This document shows positions 22,764 through 33,402 of a DNA stretch of 64,000 nt, in pieces (the first letter of the stretch is position 1; each line of letters starts with the position of its first letter). The notes beneath the pieces were generated by a model, which saw nothing but the letters and a program-made list of their open reading frames with translations, did no database searches and was not told where the DNA came from. The DNA comes from Ischnura elegans. Lineage: Eukaryota > Arthropoda > Insecta > Odonata > Coenagrionidae. Location of the stretch: positions 113,484,917 through 113,548,916 of the forward strand of contig NC_060254.1 of assembly GCF_921293095.1 (NCBI RefSeq), read 5' to 3'. The position numbers and the translations under genes were made by a program.

Positions 22764-23304
22764 TGTAAGTACTATAGTCTGGAGTACACATAGTTATGGA
22801 CAGAAGTTTGGAGGTAAGCGAAAAAATACTGAGGTTATATCGACAACCTTGTTGAAGGTGATCTGAAACTATAATCTATCATCATAAAAGTCGCAAAATA
22901 TTTATAGACTTGACATGACTTTAGGATTGATTTTACCTGACCCAGAGTAAATCCGGCCCCTTCTTCACCTGTGACACGGATATTTTACAGAGTATCAGTC
23001 ACTTGAATCTGTTATTGGCACACATCAAATGAGGTATTTAGCACATTGGGCCAATTTCAGTTCACTTTGCAGCTGATGGATTCGAGCCATGAGGACAGCC
23101 AATTGAATTACTCAATCATCCGTGCAAAAATTGCAGCAGTATCACCAGGCAACCGCGGGCATTGTAGATGTAATAGATTTTTGGAATTAATAAAATTATT
23201 AAATAAGTAAAAAAATAAATATAAGTAAAATATGACTCTGGTTAAAAATCGTAAAATTGGCCTTGTGCAATGGAATTAAAACCAATAAATATTAAAAATT
23301 CTGT
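22764..23304. other. No gene recognised
   Basis: Follows AATAAATGTAAGT at 22758. Contains no open frame or repeat that I can name. Confidence 0.4.
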
Positions 23305-23920
23305 GGAATAGTGGGGCAGCGATGAGGAAGTTTTTGGGGGATAAACCTCCCCTTAGTGTTAAGATTTCTACGAAATACGTAATTTCGTATCTTCGTGGGC
23401 AATGCCGTTTTTATCAACGGAAAGATTACTATGTACTGTGGTAGTCAAGGGTTTGTTGACTTACTTTGTTGAGAGTTGACTGTTACTAATGGTGGAGAAT
23501 TAAAAATTAAAACGAAGTAAGATAGTGGAACCAGATTTTTTATTTTTCCGGACTAACTGCCGAAGCTTGTTCAGTTGCGCGAAGACTACGTCTACGGATT
23601 ACCGAAATAATAATTTTTTATCACTTAGAGCTCAGAATTTATAATTTTAATCCATTTTACTTAATTGAATAATATTACTATAGAGTAAGTACTTACTCTA
23701 CGTAATTAATTATAGAATAGTGAAGTGGATTAAAACTCTCCCGCAGATAGCCATTAAACTCACCAGTTTGAATCATTTACCTCAAAATATTTCTGGGGGA
23801 GTGCCCCCCCATACCTCCTGCTTGCCTTAGCGGGCATTTCAAACCTCCCAGACCCCCTTGGTATCAATTCAACACCCTAAACCCCCCTAGCCTTAATTCT
23901 TAGCTGCGCCCTTGCCGGAG
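23305..23920. mobile_element. GC-ended MITE-like element, boundaries approximate
   Basis: The left part has GTGGGGCAGCGATGAGG and GGGGGATAAACCTCCCC. The right part has TTCTGGGGGAGTGCCCCCCC and ends near CTTAGCTGCGCCCTT. The GGGCGCAGC / GGGGCAGC ends are roughly inverted, and the right end matches a patch at 3590-3722. I could not find a clean TSD. Confidence 0.4.
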
Positions 23921-24296
23921 AATACATATATATAACTTTAGAAAAATTGGTTTGAAATGTCGTACCTGTATACTGGGTGAATTGGATATTATAAGAAACA
24001 TAAATTTGAGAGATTTTTAATAATGGAGTTCCATTTGTTGAGTTATATACAGGTAAATGTAGGGGTGAAAATAGAAAATATTTGGGTACCAAATAGTCAT
24101 CGTGATCACATGTGCAATATTAATCAACAATGTCTGTAAATATCATTAGAAAAACGAAATTTATTGCCTAAGCGCTCATTACTTGGTCGCTTTTCCGTAC
24201 ACAGTGTTATAGCTCTTGCGATGGCCTTCCATTATGTCGGCCCTTCATTGTCCTTAAAAAAAATGAAACACAAAACGCGAGTCGCGGCACGAACAT

Positions 24297-24690
24297 ACTG
24301 GTTTCGAAGTTGGCAGAGGTTTGCGTTTGTGAGGTTTGTTTATAACAACTCCGTTAATTTTTGTGGTATAAAAAATTTGTTTTCGGCAAACTGCTAATAA
24401 TAGATGTGGTTTCTTTATATCAAAATTGCAAGTTAAAGAAACGAAAACTACGGGAATGCCAAGCGCTCAAAGTTGGTCAACTTGATTTTACGCGCAAAAA
24501 ACGGGTACTGTTTTGAGAAAAAATTAAGTATAGGTAATGCTATTCAGCCGAAGATTTTTTAAAGTACATGATACAAGGTATAAATAAATTCTCTTTCGTA
24601 TGATTTTTGTTGCATTGAAATTGATTGCTTCGTTTAAACGCTAGAGCTCCTCAAATTCGCGTATGTTGCTTTTTTTACAGACAGTAGTAC
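24297..24690 (+). repeat. ~390-bp dispersed repeat, copy 1
   Basis: It matches 36534-36921 in the same orientation, from CTGGTTTCGAAGTTGGCAG to TTTTTTACAGACAGTAGTA. Internal landmarks are ACTACGGGAATGCCAAGCGC, TTTACGCGCAA and CTCTTTCGTATGATTTTTG. No coding sequence or clear TSD was found, so the class is unknown. Confidence 0.85.
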
Positions 24691-25608
24691 ATTGGAGCTT
24701 TGTCGCGATAGGGCGCGTGTGGGGCGATAGGCGTTTGTTTACTCCCGGTACGATGTCCCGGAAACCAACTGACAGAAATGAAAGAAATTTTAGGTGATGC
24801 TATAAATACGTCTAACGTGTCGTTGTAAAATACATAAGAACTATAGAAAAATCCGAGAGTGACATTATGGTCAGGTATGCCCGAAAAACACCCAAAATAT
24901 GTACCACACTGAAATAAATGTGTAGTTAAAAAAACAGTTTCTGATGAAATTCATCGAACTTTTAGTTTCATATGGAACATTGAACATTTTTGTAACGATA
25001 ACACAATCACTTTCCTAAATTCAGTTTGATAAATACTATCAAAATGGTTGTAGCAGTCTGATAAAAACTGAACCAAGATCAAATGGATAATGAAACCGGC
25101 GCTAAGCAAGCACGCGAAAGATTTTCCACCCAGAAGAAAATTGTTCTGATTGAAAATCTTTAAAAAATGTTGGTGTTTATGGTAAGTTCTCATTAGGGAA
25201 ATTCAAAAGAGTGGAGATAAAAAATATGCCTTTATGAACTATTGAACATTGGACCCCGCGTGGCAGTAATAGACTTTAACAACCGCAATAATGCTTCGAA
25301 TCGATTGTTTTAATAGAAATGTACGGGAACAGGAACGTATATTATTATTCAAAATACCTACCCAACCTAAGTTGTTAGAAATGAATAAGGCGTGACTGCA
25401 GTTTCCCTTCGTAAGCTTAAGAGGAATACTTGATGCACACCATAGAATTCGTAGGCACTCAATAACAATATCTACTACAGTTGCGCAAGAATGCTTCATT
25501 TGCATGTTTTTTTTTTCATTGAATTAATTTGACTATAACTTCCTGGGTGAGATTCTTGGTATTAATTGGATTTAGTGCGACGTATTTCATCACATTATTA
25601 ATCATCAT
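24691..25608. other. No gene recognised
   Basis: Short unrecognised minus-strand frames only (24951-25193, 25239-25505). Confidence 0.4.
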
Positions 25609-25830
25609 TGTTACGAATGATTACGCTTAACATTGGCCTATTGGGCCTATTACGAACGGCTCACAGCCTGCGATGAGACTCCGATAGATACGGTGTCCTA
25701 ACGTCCGAAAGCGCGTTCGTTCGCCGCCCCCGATCTGTAAAGAGAGGCCTCCGGTCGGAGACACACCACGGCTATATAAGGGGATCGGAGTGACACACAC
25801 TGCCTCTGTGACTCCTACCCCTTAATGATG
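25609..25830 (+). promoter_or_regulatory. TATA-containing block, possible partial solo LTR
   Basis: The block opens TGTTACGAATGATTACGC, a TG-start typical of Ty3/gypsy long terminal repeats. It is more GC-rich than its surroundings and has GGCTATATAAGGGG at 25770-25783, about 25-30 bp before ACACACTGCC, where transcription could start. No matching second LTR, primer-binding site or clear CA end was found. It could instead be an ordinary Pol II promoter. Confidence 0.35.
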
Positions 25831-26271
25831 GACGTTTGTTTACCTTTTTCGGGTCGACCAGGCGTTTTCAAAGAAAAACATCCGACGATAGAGACACGGA
25901 AGCCTTTAAATACCAAAATATCGAAACTTACGCTGCAACCAAAATGTCCATTTTTTTCACAAATTATCTTCTAGCCAAATGGAAAAACTCTAGGGTTTAA
26001 AAAGAAATTTAAAAACTTGAAAAACTAAAGGATCACCCTAATTTCCAGGGACCAAATATAAGATCGCTCATTGGCCCATCTTATTCTGATTCACACGGTC
26101 AATCCGATGTCTCTTTTTCCATCGGTTCCCGTATTTAAAACTCTCATTCTTTTGAAATACAAACTTGAAGTTAAAATCGGCTTTACCAGCCGTGCGTTCT
26201 GAATAGAGTGCATATATTTAAGCAATGGTTTCAGAGACGATGGCGGAAAAGTTTGCATTGAATTTTGTAAA
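25831..26271. other. No gene recognised
   Basis: Contains no conserved frame. Leads into the TAGGG copy at 26272. Confidence 0.4.
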
Positions 26272-26911
26272 TAGGGTAGATTCCTTCATCAAAGATAACA
26301 AAAGGCATTGATTGCGATTCGTTACCCACCATTAGTGTATTCATAATATACAATTCATTTGGTTTTAGAAATTCCAGTTCAGACGAATGGCAATGGTCAA
26401 TTTTAACCTCATTTGAAAAAGGTCAGATTGGCGCCCATGCGATTCCACTCCACGTGACGTCACAGGGACCTAGTTTCTAATCGAGTGGATAGGAGTTTTA
26501 CATCGACTGAGATTACCAATGCATGCATGAGGCACAGAGCTCAGGGAAACATGTCGTAATAATCACCTATTAAATTTACCTGAGGTCGGAAAGTTTTCTA
26601 TTCTTGATAGGGCATAAATAATACTTATTTAAGCCAAGCGCTACCAGCTAGCATCCTGCGTCGCATCAGCGCTCAAAGGCTCGCCCCGAGGTCACCTCAC
26701 TTGAGGCAGCGGGAACTAGAACGACGTCTCACGGAGTTTTTCCAGCATGCATACTTACCCGTCGCGTTTTCGTGTGCTTGAAAATTTTAACTTTTCATTT
26801 GGTCGCGAAAAATAGATATCGTCATTTAAAAATCTAAAAGGGTGAAATGCATACTCCAGGAGTAATAATCTTTCGATTTAGGCAATTAAAAAATAATATA
26901 AAACCACCCTA
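26272..26911. mobile_element. TAGGG-family element, essentially complete
   Basis: 640 bp, from TAGGGTAGATTCCTTCATC to TATAAAACCACCCTA. The inverted termini TAGGGTRGWTTCC are imperfect. All the internal landmarks are present (CCACTCCACGTGACGTCACAG, AGCCAAGCGCTACCAGC, ATACTCCAGGAGTAATAATC). There is no transposase frame. Flanks show nothing duplicated beyond TA. Confidence 0.9.
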
Positions 26912-27489
26912 TCCACCAACCTTTTTCCACAAGAAAGAGAGGCGTTTTCGACGGATTACATGCGCAGCCAAAATCTCAAGTGCTCGTCTGGAGACTTGTG
27001 CATTAGGTCCTCTCTTCGGAAGGTACGAAGTTGGTACAAATGGGGCACGTGTTCATGGCTGACTATATTTTTTTCCGTTCCCGAATAAACTTTTGCGCGT
27101 AAATAGCACAATTAGCGGCACCATAAGTCAGAAAACACTCATTCGAGTCACCGCTGAACTTGACGCAGTAAAATCCCTCTCGGTGGAATGAAAATATATA
27201 ATTTATTTATAAACATTACTATGGCGCACTTCATAGCCTTGGATAGGATGTAGCGATAAATTAAAAGCTGCTTCATCTTACCAGATCGGTAAATTTATCC
27301 CGAATCCTAGACATTTGACTTCGTTAGACACAATAATGTTAATACCATCGTCTCGTATACATTCGGATAGGGAGACGCCTCATGGCACTAATTTAGTGCT
27401 GTGAACATGATGAGGTTCATTTATCGCCCCCACCTGGTCGACGCATCTAAATTGGTTTTGCACTTTGAGCAACAATGACATTTTAATTG
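26912..27489. other. No gene recognised
   Basis: Between a TAGGG element and the Penelope-like 3-prime end. Only short unrecognised frames. Confidence 0.4.
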
Positions 27490-27848
27490 ATAAAAAATTT
27501 CTCGGGATTCCCATTTATTTGGGTGTGGTATTGGGTCAATTCTCCCAACGTTTCAATGTCTGAGTCTGCCATCGTCTTCAGGGGTTTACTCTTAATAGTA
27601 CTTTCTTACGGTACTTATTTATTCATTCATATCCCTGGTTACGGTTACTGTTGTGTGCGGATGTAACGATTAATTATGGCATTCCAGGCACTGCTCAGTA
27701 GGAAGCCTTTACCTTTGTCTAAGCTCTTCTCCTCAAGGCTAATTGCAATTGCCTCCTTTACAATTCTAACCCAATAGTTATTAGTGCGGCACAAAACTTT
27801 TGTATTTTTGAAGTCCATCGAAAGACCAAGGTCCAAGGAATGCTGCCG
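27490..27848 (-). pseudogene. Penelope-like element: GIY-YIG C-terminal part and 3-prime end
   Basis: The minus strand encodes HSLDLGLSMDFKNTKVL, then YWVRIVKEAIAISLEEKSL and GFLLSSAWN. This is the C-terminal half of the GIY-YIG endonuclease domain of Penelope-like retroelements. It is followed by CTGAAGACGATGGCAGAC and ATTGAAACGTTGGGAGAA, a 3-prime end pattern also familiar from that class. The N-terminal half of the domain sits at 33777-33950, with a LINE inserted between. The reverse transcriptase is not seen. At the junction the frame is off by one base, so the copy was or became defective. Confidence 0.8.
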
Positions 27849-28418
27849 AACGTGAACAGATGGCCAGCATCTTGGCCATCCTTTTCGACTGCTCAGCGCA
27901 CAGTCGTTGAGTCTTCGAACAGCAATTTCGTGAAAAATCATGCACGGGCTCCGACTTTGGGCCATCACGCACGCATTGGCGGAGCAGGCTTGAGCGGTGC
28001 TCTCGTGAGTCGAAGTCACCGCCGCTACGACGGCGGTGGCGGCTGGTCTTCTCGTCGTCCAGTCCCCGCGCGCGGACGTCGAAATCGATCCCACGGCATG
28101 ACGTGAAAGTCAGCAAAATGCCGAATTTCGCCGTGGATGAGTGTTGTGAATTTCTCGTAGAAATCCTGCGCGCGGGACTGGAAGACATCTTCCAGCGGCG
28201 GCAACTTCGAGACAGGCCATAGGGCGTCATTGTGTTTCATGACACCTAGGCGTAGTGCTGTTCGAAGACTCTTGCGATCGGCAACACAGAGTATGCGCTG
28301 AGCAGTCTTGGAGGCGAGTCCGATACACGCTGGGGCGGCATATTCTATGATCAGCCGAAGAATGGTCCTGTGCAGCATGATCCGGCGATGTAGCGGCAGG
28401 CTGACATTTCCGAGCATT
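27849..28418 (-). pseudogene. LINE ORF2 C-terminal domain and 3-prime end
   Basis: The minus frame reads LGNVSLPLHRRIMLHRTILR, IEYAAPACIGLASKTAQRIL and SLRTALRLGVMKHNDA, then LPPLEDVFQSRAQDFYEK. This is the thumb-to-C-terminus part of jockey/R1-like ORF2. A frame change occurs near 28100. No poly(A) tail is visible at 27849; the element ends in GGCCATCTGTTCACGTT. Confidence 0.75.
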
Positions 28419-29115
28419 CTACATCTACATAATACCCTGCGAGCCACCTCTAGGGTGTTTGGCAGGGGGTGATCAAACACCAGCATGCAGCATGCAATTG
28501 GACTCCAACATGAACACCACACGGTCCACAAAACGTCACGCATACTAACAAATTATACTACTATATGCTGTTACAAATAATAATAAAATCAAGAAATATG
28601 CATTAAGTTTTACATAGGTTAGTTGGCTACACCACAAGTCATGCAATCTATTTATGACGTCTATCGCTGCCGTTATAATCTCTTATTGATTGTGGAAAAA
28701 ATGACATTCGGAATCTGTCTGTTCTACAATCTATCTCTCTTATTTTATTTATATGATCTCATCTTCCGTAGTATGTTGGCGACCGTAAGATATGGTCAAC
28801 TTCGTCAGAAAAGACACTGCTCTTGAATTTATCTAAAAGGTTTAGTCTATTTTTCAATCTACGGTCCGACAGAGATTCCCATCCGAGTTTATCTAATAGG
28901 TCAGTTACACTAACAAGACTATCGTAACGACCTCTCACGTGCCTGGCAGCTCTTCTTTGCACGCGTTCTAACTCTGTTACTAAGCCTTTTTCATGCGGAT
29001 CCCAAACACTGGCAGCGTATTATAAATGTGGTCAAACGAGGGAGAAGTAGCTAATTTCTCTCACTTTGTCGTCGCACTTTCCCAATATTCTTTTAACAAA
29101 ACCCTTTTAACGATT
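28419..29115 (-). mobile_element. LINE-B copy inserted in the jockey-like LINE
   Basis: Minus-strand frames give RRAARHVRGRYDSLVSVTDL, LGWESLSDRRLKNRLNLLDK and VFSDEVDHILRSP, the same family as 2031-2640. The 3-prime end is the hairpin block CCACCTCTAGGGTGTTTGG and a GTAGATGTAG tail at 28419. AGCATT is duplicated at 28413-28418 and 29116-29121. It is a 5-prime-truncated 697-bp insertion with internal stops. Confidence 0.9.
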
Positions 29116-29393
29116 AGCATTGAAGCAATCTGGTTCCTTCTTGAGAGCATGATGGCTGCTTTGCGGCTAGCGTGTGGCAGCATGGTGAGGCGTCGATCTA
29201 GAAAAACGCCCAGATATTCCACGATGTCTTTCCATAACACTTCCGAAGCGCCGACGAGAAGTTCGCCGGGCTCTTTCCGAGCTATAGAGAAGACGATCGC
29301 CTGCGTCTTTGTCTCGTTCACTGCCATGCGCCAACGCTCGCACCACTCCAGCAGATCGTCAGTGGCACGTTGTAGGTATTCGACAGCTTTGCA
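29116..29393 (-). pseudogene. LINE ORF2 region after the polymerase core
   Basis: The minus frame reads AVEYLQRATDDLLEWCERWR, MAVNETKTQAIVFS, VEYLGVFLDRRLTMLPHA and SRRNQIASML. This continues the jockey-like LINE between the hAT insertion on one side and the LINE-B insertion on the other. The joining points fall inside codons with TSD sequence on each side. Confidence 0.85.
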
Positions 29394-29401
29394 CTGCTGT
29401 G

Positions 29402-30480
29402 TAGTGATGGTCGATCATGAACGATTCAATCATAAAGATTGAATCACTAGGTGAATCAAATGACTCATGATTCATTTCGTTAAACGATCATCAATCATCA
29501 AACATTCCGACTTCCGGTTTCATATAAATCATCCCGGTTTCCGGTTTATTTCAAAATTTGGAACGATCGATGCTTGATCTCTCTTCGACAGGGCAGAAAT
29601 AGTTGTGAGAAAATTTTATACTACGATATAAAAAACTGAATACTTGTGTAGTATTTTTCTTATATGTTTTCCAGAGTTAATCAGTATTAATAACACCAAT
29701 ACACGAAAAGGAAAATATTAAGGTGACTTTTGCAGGAGAACGTTAAGAGGTAGATGTTGCAGCTGTTAACATTTTATTGTGCCGTTCATAAAATTATCCT
29801 GCACATCAGATTCATGCATAGTGTGTGGTGTATTTTGTGTTATATTTTGAGATATATAGTTTGAAATTATTCTATCAGTGTTAAGAAACTGTGGCAGTTT
29901 TGTCTTCCCAAATATTTTCATGACACTACTTCCTTAATTTTTGCAATCTAGTTAACTCATCTAGGAATCCACAATCAAAATAGTATATGAAATGATAATA
30001 TGGATAGCAATAAGCGTTACCAATGCTCTTCGCAGATGAGGCTGTATTTATTCGATTATTCAAAGTGATTTATTACATCCATTGATTGAGCCTTTTCAAC
30101 AGGGGTGCCGACTTACGAAAAATATTGGGGGGCCCAAACTGGGGACCTGGCCCCGGTAAATTTTATAAGTAGTGAATTTTAAGTTTTTTATGCATTTTAG
30201 AAGAGTCATAAGATCAACATTAGAACCCTGATCACTCGACTCTCGATATCTGGACACTGGGGAAAATCGACAGGCCTGACACATTTTTTCCTCACATCTG
30301 TAACGAATTTTTGGGGGGGCTCGGGCCCCCTCAGGCCCCATGGAGTCGGCGCCACTGCTTTTCGATCTTGATTCCTTTGAGTCTTTTCGATCATAATCAT
30401 TGAATCAATTGATTGAATCATTTATGTGACTCGAGTCAAAATGATTGAATCACTAAAATGGTCGACTTTGCCCATCACTA
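29402..30480. mobile_element. 1079-bp hAT element with perfect 8-bp TSD
   Basis: Termini are TAGTGATGGTCGA on the left and TCGACTTTGCCCATCACTA on the right, so the outer TAGTGATGG is inverted. CTGCTGTG is duplicated exactly at 29394-29401 and 30481-30488. Both ends carry ATTGAATCA/TGATTCAAT subterminal repeats, a known binding-site layout for hAT transposases. No transposase is encoded. A 258-bp MITE is nested at 30100-30357. Confidence 0.95.
30100..30357. mobile_element. 258-bp hAT-type MITE nested in the hAT element
   Basis: Same family as 31520-31782: starts CAGGGGTGCCGACTTAC and ends GGAGTCGGCGCCACTG. Its flanks CTTTTCAA (30092-30099) and CTTTTCGA (30358-30365) are a TSD with one mismatch. 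It must be younger than the hAT host. Confidence 0.9.
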
Positions 30481-31376
30481 CTGCTGTGACGATCTGGCGG
30501 GCAGTGCCGCCATCACGTTCGGGCCGAAGTTGCTCGGAAAGTCAGCCGTGAAGATGCTGAATAGCAGCGGCGAAAGAACGGATCCCTGCGGGACGCCTGC
30601 TGTTATTCGCCGCTGCATCGATGTCGCCGGACCCCATGCCACGGAGAAGCTTCTTTCCCGGAGCCAGGCCGCGATGATGCGAAGACACCAACGTGGAAAA
30701 CCGAAGCACATCAGCTTCCAGAGCAAGCCTTCATGCCACACTTTATCGAAAGCTTTGCTGATGTCGAAGAAGCCTCCAGCTGTATGTGGATTACAGTGGA
30801 AGCCCTCAACGACATAGTTCAGCAGACGTGCGACTTCATGAGTTGTTGAATGCTCGCTCCGGAAGCCGGATTGGTAGTCCGGGAGAAGATCCAGCTCATC
30901 CTGCGAAGGTGCTGTAATGGGACGATCTCGAATAATTTCCCCAGCGAATTGAGGAGAGAAATCGGCCGATAATTCTCCAAGCGGCTGGGCGATTTACCAG
31001 GCTTAACTATGCAAATGACGCGTGCGCGCTTCCATTGAGATGGGAAGATTGCAATAGAGACGCACGCGTTCATTATGCCCAGCAGAATGAATGCCGTTGA
31101 GCGCGGCATGGCTCGGATGGCGGCGCCGGTGATGCCGTCAGGTCGTGGTGCTTTCTTTGCCTTGGTGTTTTTCACCGCTTGGAGAAGATGGGATACCAAA
31201 ATATCGGGCGCTTTCTCTCCTCCGTCTCGAACTCGCCTCTTCCTCTTCGTAGATGGGATGCTAGTCGCCGGGTGTATCGCAGGTTGTGCATAGCGGCGAG
31301 AACAGTCGGTATTGTTCGCCGCATTGGAATTTTTAGCCGCTTCGAAGTCCTTGGCTTCCCACGCGTGCACATGACG
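30481..31376 (-). pseudogene. LINE ORF2 reverse transcriptase core, YADD lost
   Basis: Minus-strand motifs in order: AKKAPRPDGITGAAIRAMP, WKRARVICIVKPGKSPSRLE, NYRPISLLNSLGKLFE, GFRSEHSTTHE, GFFDISKAFDKVWHEGLL, and GVPQGSVLSPLLFSIFTADF. These are the successive motifs of a jockey-like polymerase. After NVMAAL the sequence jumps to PARSSQQ, where a YADD-containing stretch is expected. A deletion of several codons has therefore removed the catalytic aspartates. The hAT element enters immediately after SSQQ. Confidence 0.85.
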
Positions 31377-31519
31377 TTGTCCTCTGCTTTGGGGGGCGCG
31401 TGGGAGAGTGGTGGGAGGCGGGATGAGTTAACCGGCGAGAACCAAGTGCATTGGTCGTCGCCGCTTCTATATTCTCTGCCTGTGGTCTTCCACGCATGCA
31501 AGTGCATGGGAGTCGCGTG

Positions 31520-31782
31520 CAGGGACGCCGAATTACAAAAAACATTGGGGGGGGGGAACAAACCGGGGATCTTGCCCCGGGAAATTTTATAAGTAGTGAA
31601 TTTTAAGTTTTTTAAGCATTTAAAAAGAATCATGTGATCAACGTTAGAACCCTGATAACTCGAATCTCGATATCTGGACAATCCGGGGAAAATCGACAAG
31701 CCTGACAATTTTTTTCTCACACCCATAATGAATTTTTGAGGGGGATCCGGCCCCCTAAGGCCCCATGGAGTCGGCGCCACTG
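31520..31782. mobile_element. 263-bp hAT-type MITE with perfect 8-bp TSD
   Basis: Starts CAGGGACGCCGAATTAC and ends GGAGTCGGCGCCACTG, imperfect inverted termini. The flanking GTCGCGTG is repeated exactly at 31512-31519 and 31783-31790. The interior (AAATTTTATAAGTAGTGAAT, TCTCGATATCTGGACA, GAAAATCGACAAGCCTGAC) matches the copies at 30100 and 40213. An 8-bp TSD is the rule for hAT transposition. Non-coding. Confidence 0.95.
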
Positions 31783-31790
31783 GTCGCGTG

Positions 31791-32139
31791 GCCGATGTTG
31801 TGGGTGGTTCATAGCTGAGGGGGGAAAGGGAGGATTGTGGGAGGTGATCGGAGACCCGGTCGAGTACAGGCAAAGGCTAGGGCGTGCGTGGCGTTGTGCT
31901 GTTGTCGTTGTCTGCAGTGTGTGAACGGCCGGTAGGCCGCCCGCAGCCGGCTGGGAAGGGAAGGGGGAGCTTCGGTGGCTTATAACCTCCCCCTCCTCCT
32001 CTGCCGCCGGCTCCGCCGCTGCCTGAGTGGGGGCGGGGAGCTCCGGTTCCCCCCCCCCCCGAATCCTCCACCTCCTCTGTCGCTGGTTGTCCGTAAAGCC
32101 CCCATTTCTCTCTGCTAAGCGTGCGGAAAGAGACAGGTT
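31791..32139. other. GC-rich segment of unclear origin inside the LINE
   Basis: Much richer in C, G and CpG than the rest, with a poly-C run at 32050-32061 and repeats of CTCCTCC and GCCGCCGGCTCC. It lies where the linker between endonuclease and polymerase should be, but I cannot align it to LINE coding sequence. It may be an additional insertion or a diverged linker. Confidence 0.4.
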
Positions 32140-33402
32140 GTTGCAGTGGGCATAGAATGCCAGCCTTTGGTGGAAGGGGGGAGAAGATTCTCTCCAGATA
32201 CTCAGCCATTGCGTCCGCCTATGATTGATGCGAGTAGATCGGGCCGATTTCCGTTCAAAAAGGTGCTCATTCCGCCGATGTATCGCGCAAAGCTTTCGCC
32301 ATGCGCCAAAGTGAGCCGTCGCGTCGGCGATATCCAGAGAGCTGATCTTTGAATCCCGTGATGATTACCTGAAGTCTTTGATGGCATCGCGCACTCGATG
32401 TCTCGCGTCGTTCATCCGGGCCTTATCTGCGTTGCCTCTGGATGTCTCTGCCGATGGAATGTGCGACGAAGATAGTTTTTGGTCCGGATAAGACATCGAA
32501 TGTGGAAAGGAAGAGCGAGATAATTCCAGCTTCGAGCTGTTTTGGTCGGCACCGATTTCTCGATCGCCTCCGTGACGATTTCCGTCAGCGTAGCCACTTG
32601 CCGGTCGATGTCCTCCGGTGTGATGAGAGGGGTGAGTGGCAGGCGGTGCTCCATACCCGTCGTCACCTCGGTACGATATATCTCCCAATCGGCATTTCGG
32701 TAATCTTTGATGATACGTTGAAGCAGCGCGACTGGGCGCCGGTTTAGATGGAATAGAACCGGTACGTGGTCGCTGTCCAGCGCGTGTATAGATTTCACAG
32801 ACAACGCCGACGGGAGATTGTGCAATGCGATATCGATCACATCGCCTTCCCCTTGCGTGTTGTAACGAGACGGCGTCCGCGGCCCGCTGACGGTAATCCC
32901 TCGCTGCGTGATGATCTTCAAAAGGTGGCGTCCTTTCTGATTCTCGACTCTGGAGTGCCAAGCGGGGTGTTTGGTGTTGTAATCGCCCGCTGCGATCGTC
33001 GGCTCGTCAGATGTAAACAACGCATTTATGTCCTCCGCACGCAAGGTATTACGCGGCGGACAGTAAACGCTGATGAGTCGCAGCGGGCCGTCTTCCATCT
33101 CCAGGGCGATGGCAGTTGTCTCGATCGATGATGGCAAAGTATCTAAAGAGAATCTCTGTGCATTGATGTGATCCGCGACGATGATCGCCGTTCCGCCGCC
33201 GTTGGCGCCGGTATTGCGATCATCGCAGAGCACTTTTGGGAATATTCCAGCGGCTTGTCGGCTTCAGCTGTGTCTCTTGAATGAGGGCCACATTGCATTT
33301 TTGCCGAGCCAAAAATGCGATGAGCTCTGCAGTTTTCCGCGCCACGGTGCCGCCCGCGTTCCACGAGACGACTGTGAGTTGCTTTCGTTGTAATTTATTG
33401 GC
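32140..33402 (-). pseudogene. LINE ORF2 apurinic-type endonuclease and linker
   Basis: It starts MANKLQRKQLTVVSWNAGG, then NVALIQETQL (catalytic Glu region), ANGGGTAIIV, RLISVYCPPRN, TIAAGDYNTKHPAWHS (GDYN/H motif) and ALDSDHVPVLF (SDH motif). This is a complete-looking APE-type endonuclease of about 230 residues. The first frame runs to 33220 and the next, shifted, is open from 33233 to 32412, so at least one frameshift separates them. The linker has DGSLWRMAKALR near 32300 and AMAEYLERIFSP near 32200, characteristic of jockey-like ORF2. Confidence 0.85.

Larger units (their letters stand above)
13633..22790 (+). ncRNA. Putative multi-exon long non-coding RNA locus
   Basis: Several strong splice signals lie in the same orientation, flanking short exons with stop codons in every frame. 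Acceptors are TTTATTTCAG at 13632, CTTTCCCAACAG at 13881, TTACAG at 14339 and 14771, CTCCCCAG at 15284/15614/15944, CTCCTTAG at 16274, TCTCTCATCAG at 17412 and ATCAACAG at 19468. Donors include ATGGTAAAA at 13935, CGGTAAGAA at 16389 and AGGTAAGAA at 17505. Exons are rich in GAAGA-type purine motifs, which often act as exonic splicing enhancers. The last exon would run from 19469 into a minisatellite and could end at AATAAA near 21314 or 22758. The start and true transcript are unknown. An alternative is a decayed protein gene whose exons have lost their frame. Confidence 0.45.

Noticed and set aside
27840..28106. Plus-strand ORFs in the nested LINE region (for example 30458-30817, 32766-33131)
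   Set aside because: They lie antisense to recognisable LINE coding sequence with GC-rich codons and have no motifs of their own.
28025..28543. Host genes on the minus strand at 28-33 kb
   Set aside because: All the large frames there align in order to endonuclease and reverse transcriptase motifs of one LINE; those on the plus strand are antisense shadows.
31172..31873. 233-codon minus-strand ORF
   Set aside because: It reads straight through a MITE insertion and its TSD, so it is a chance fusion of LINE and MITE sequence.
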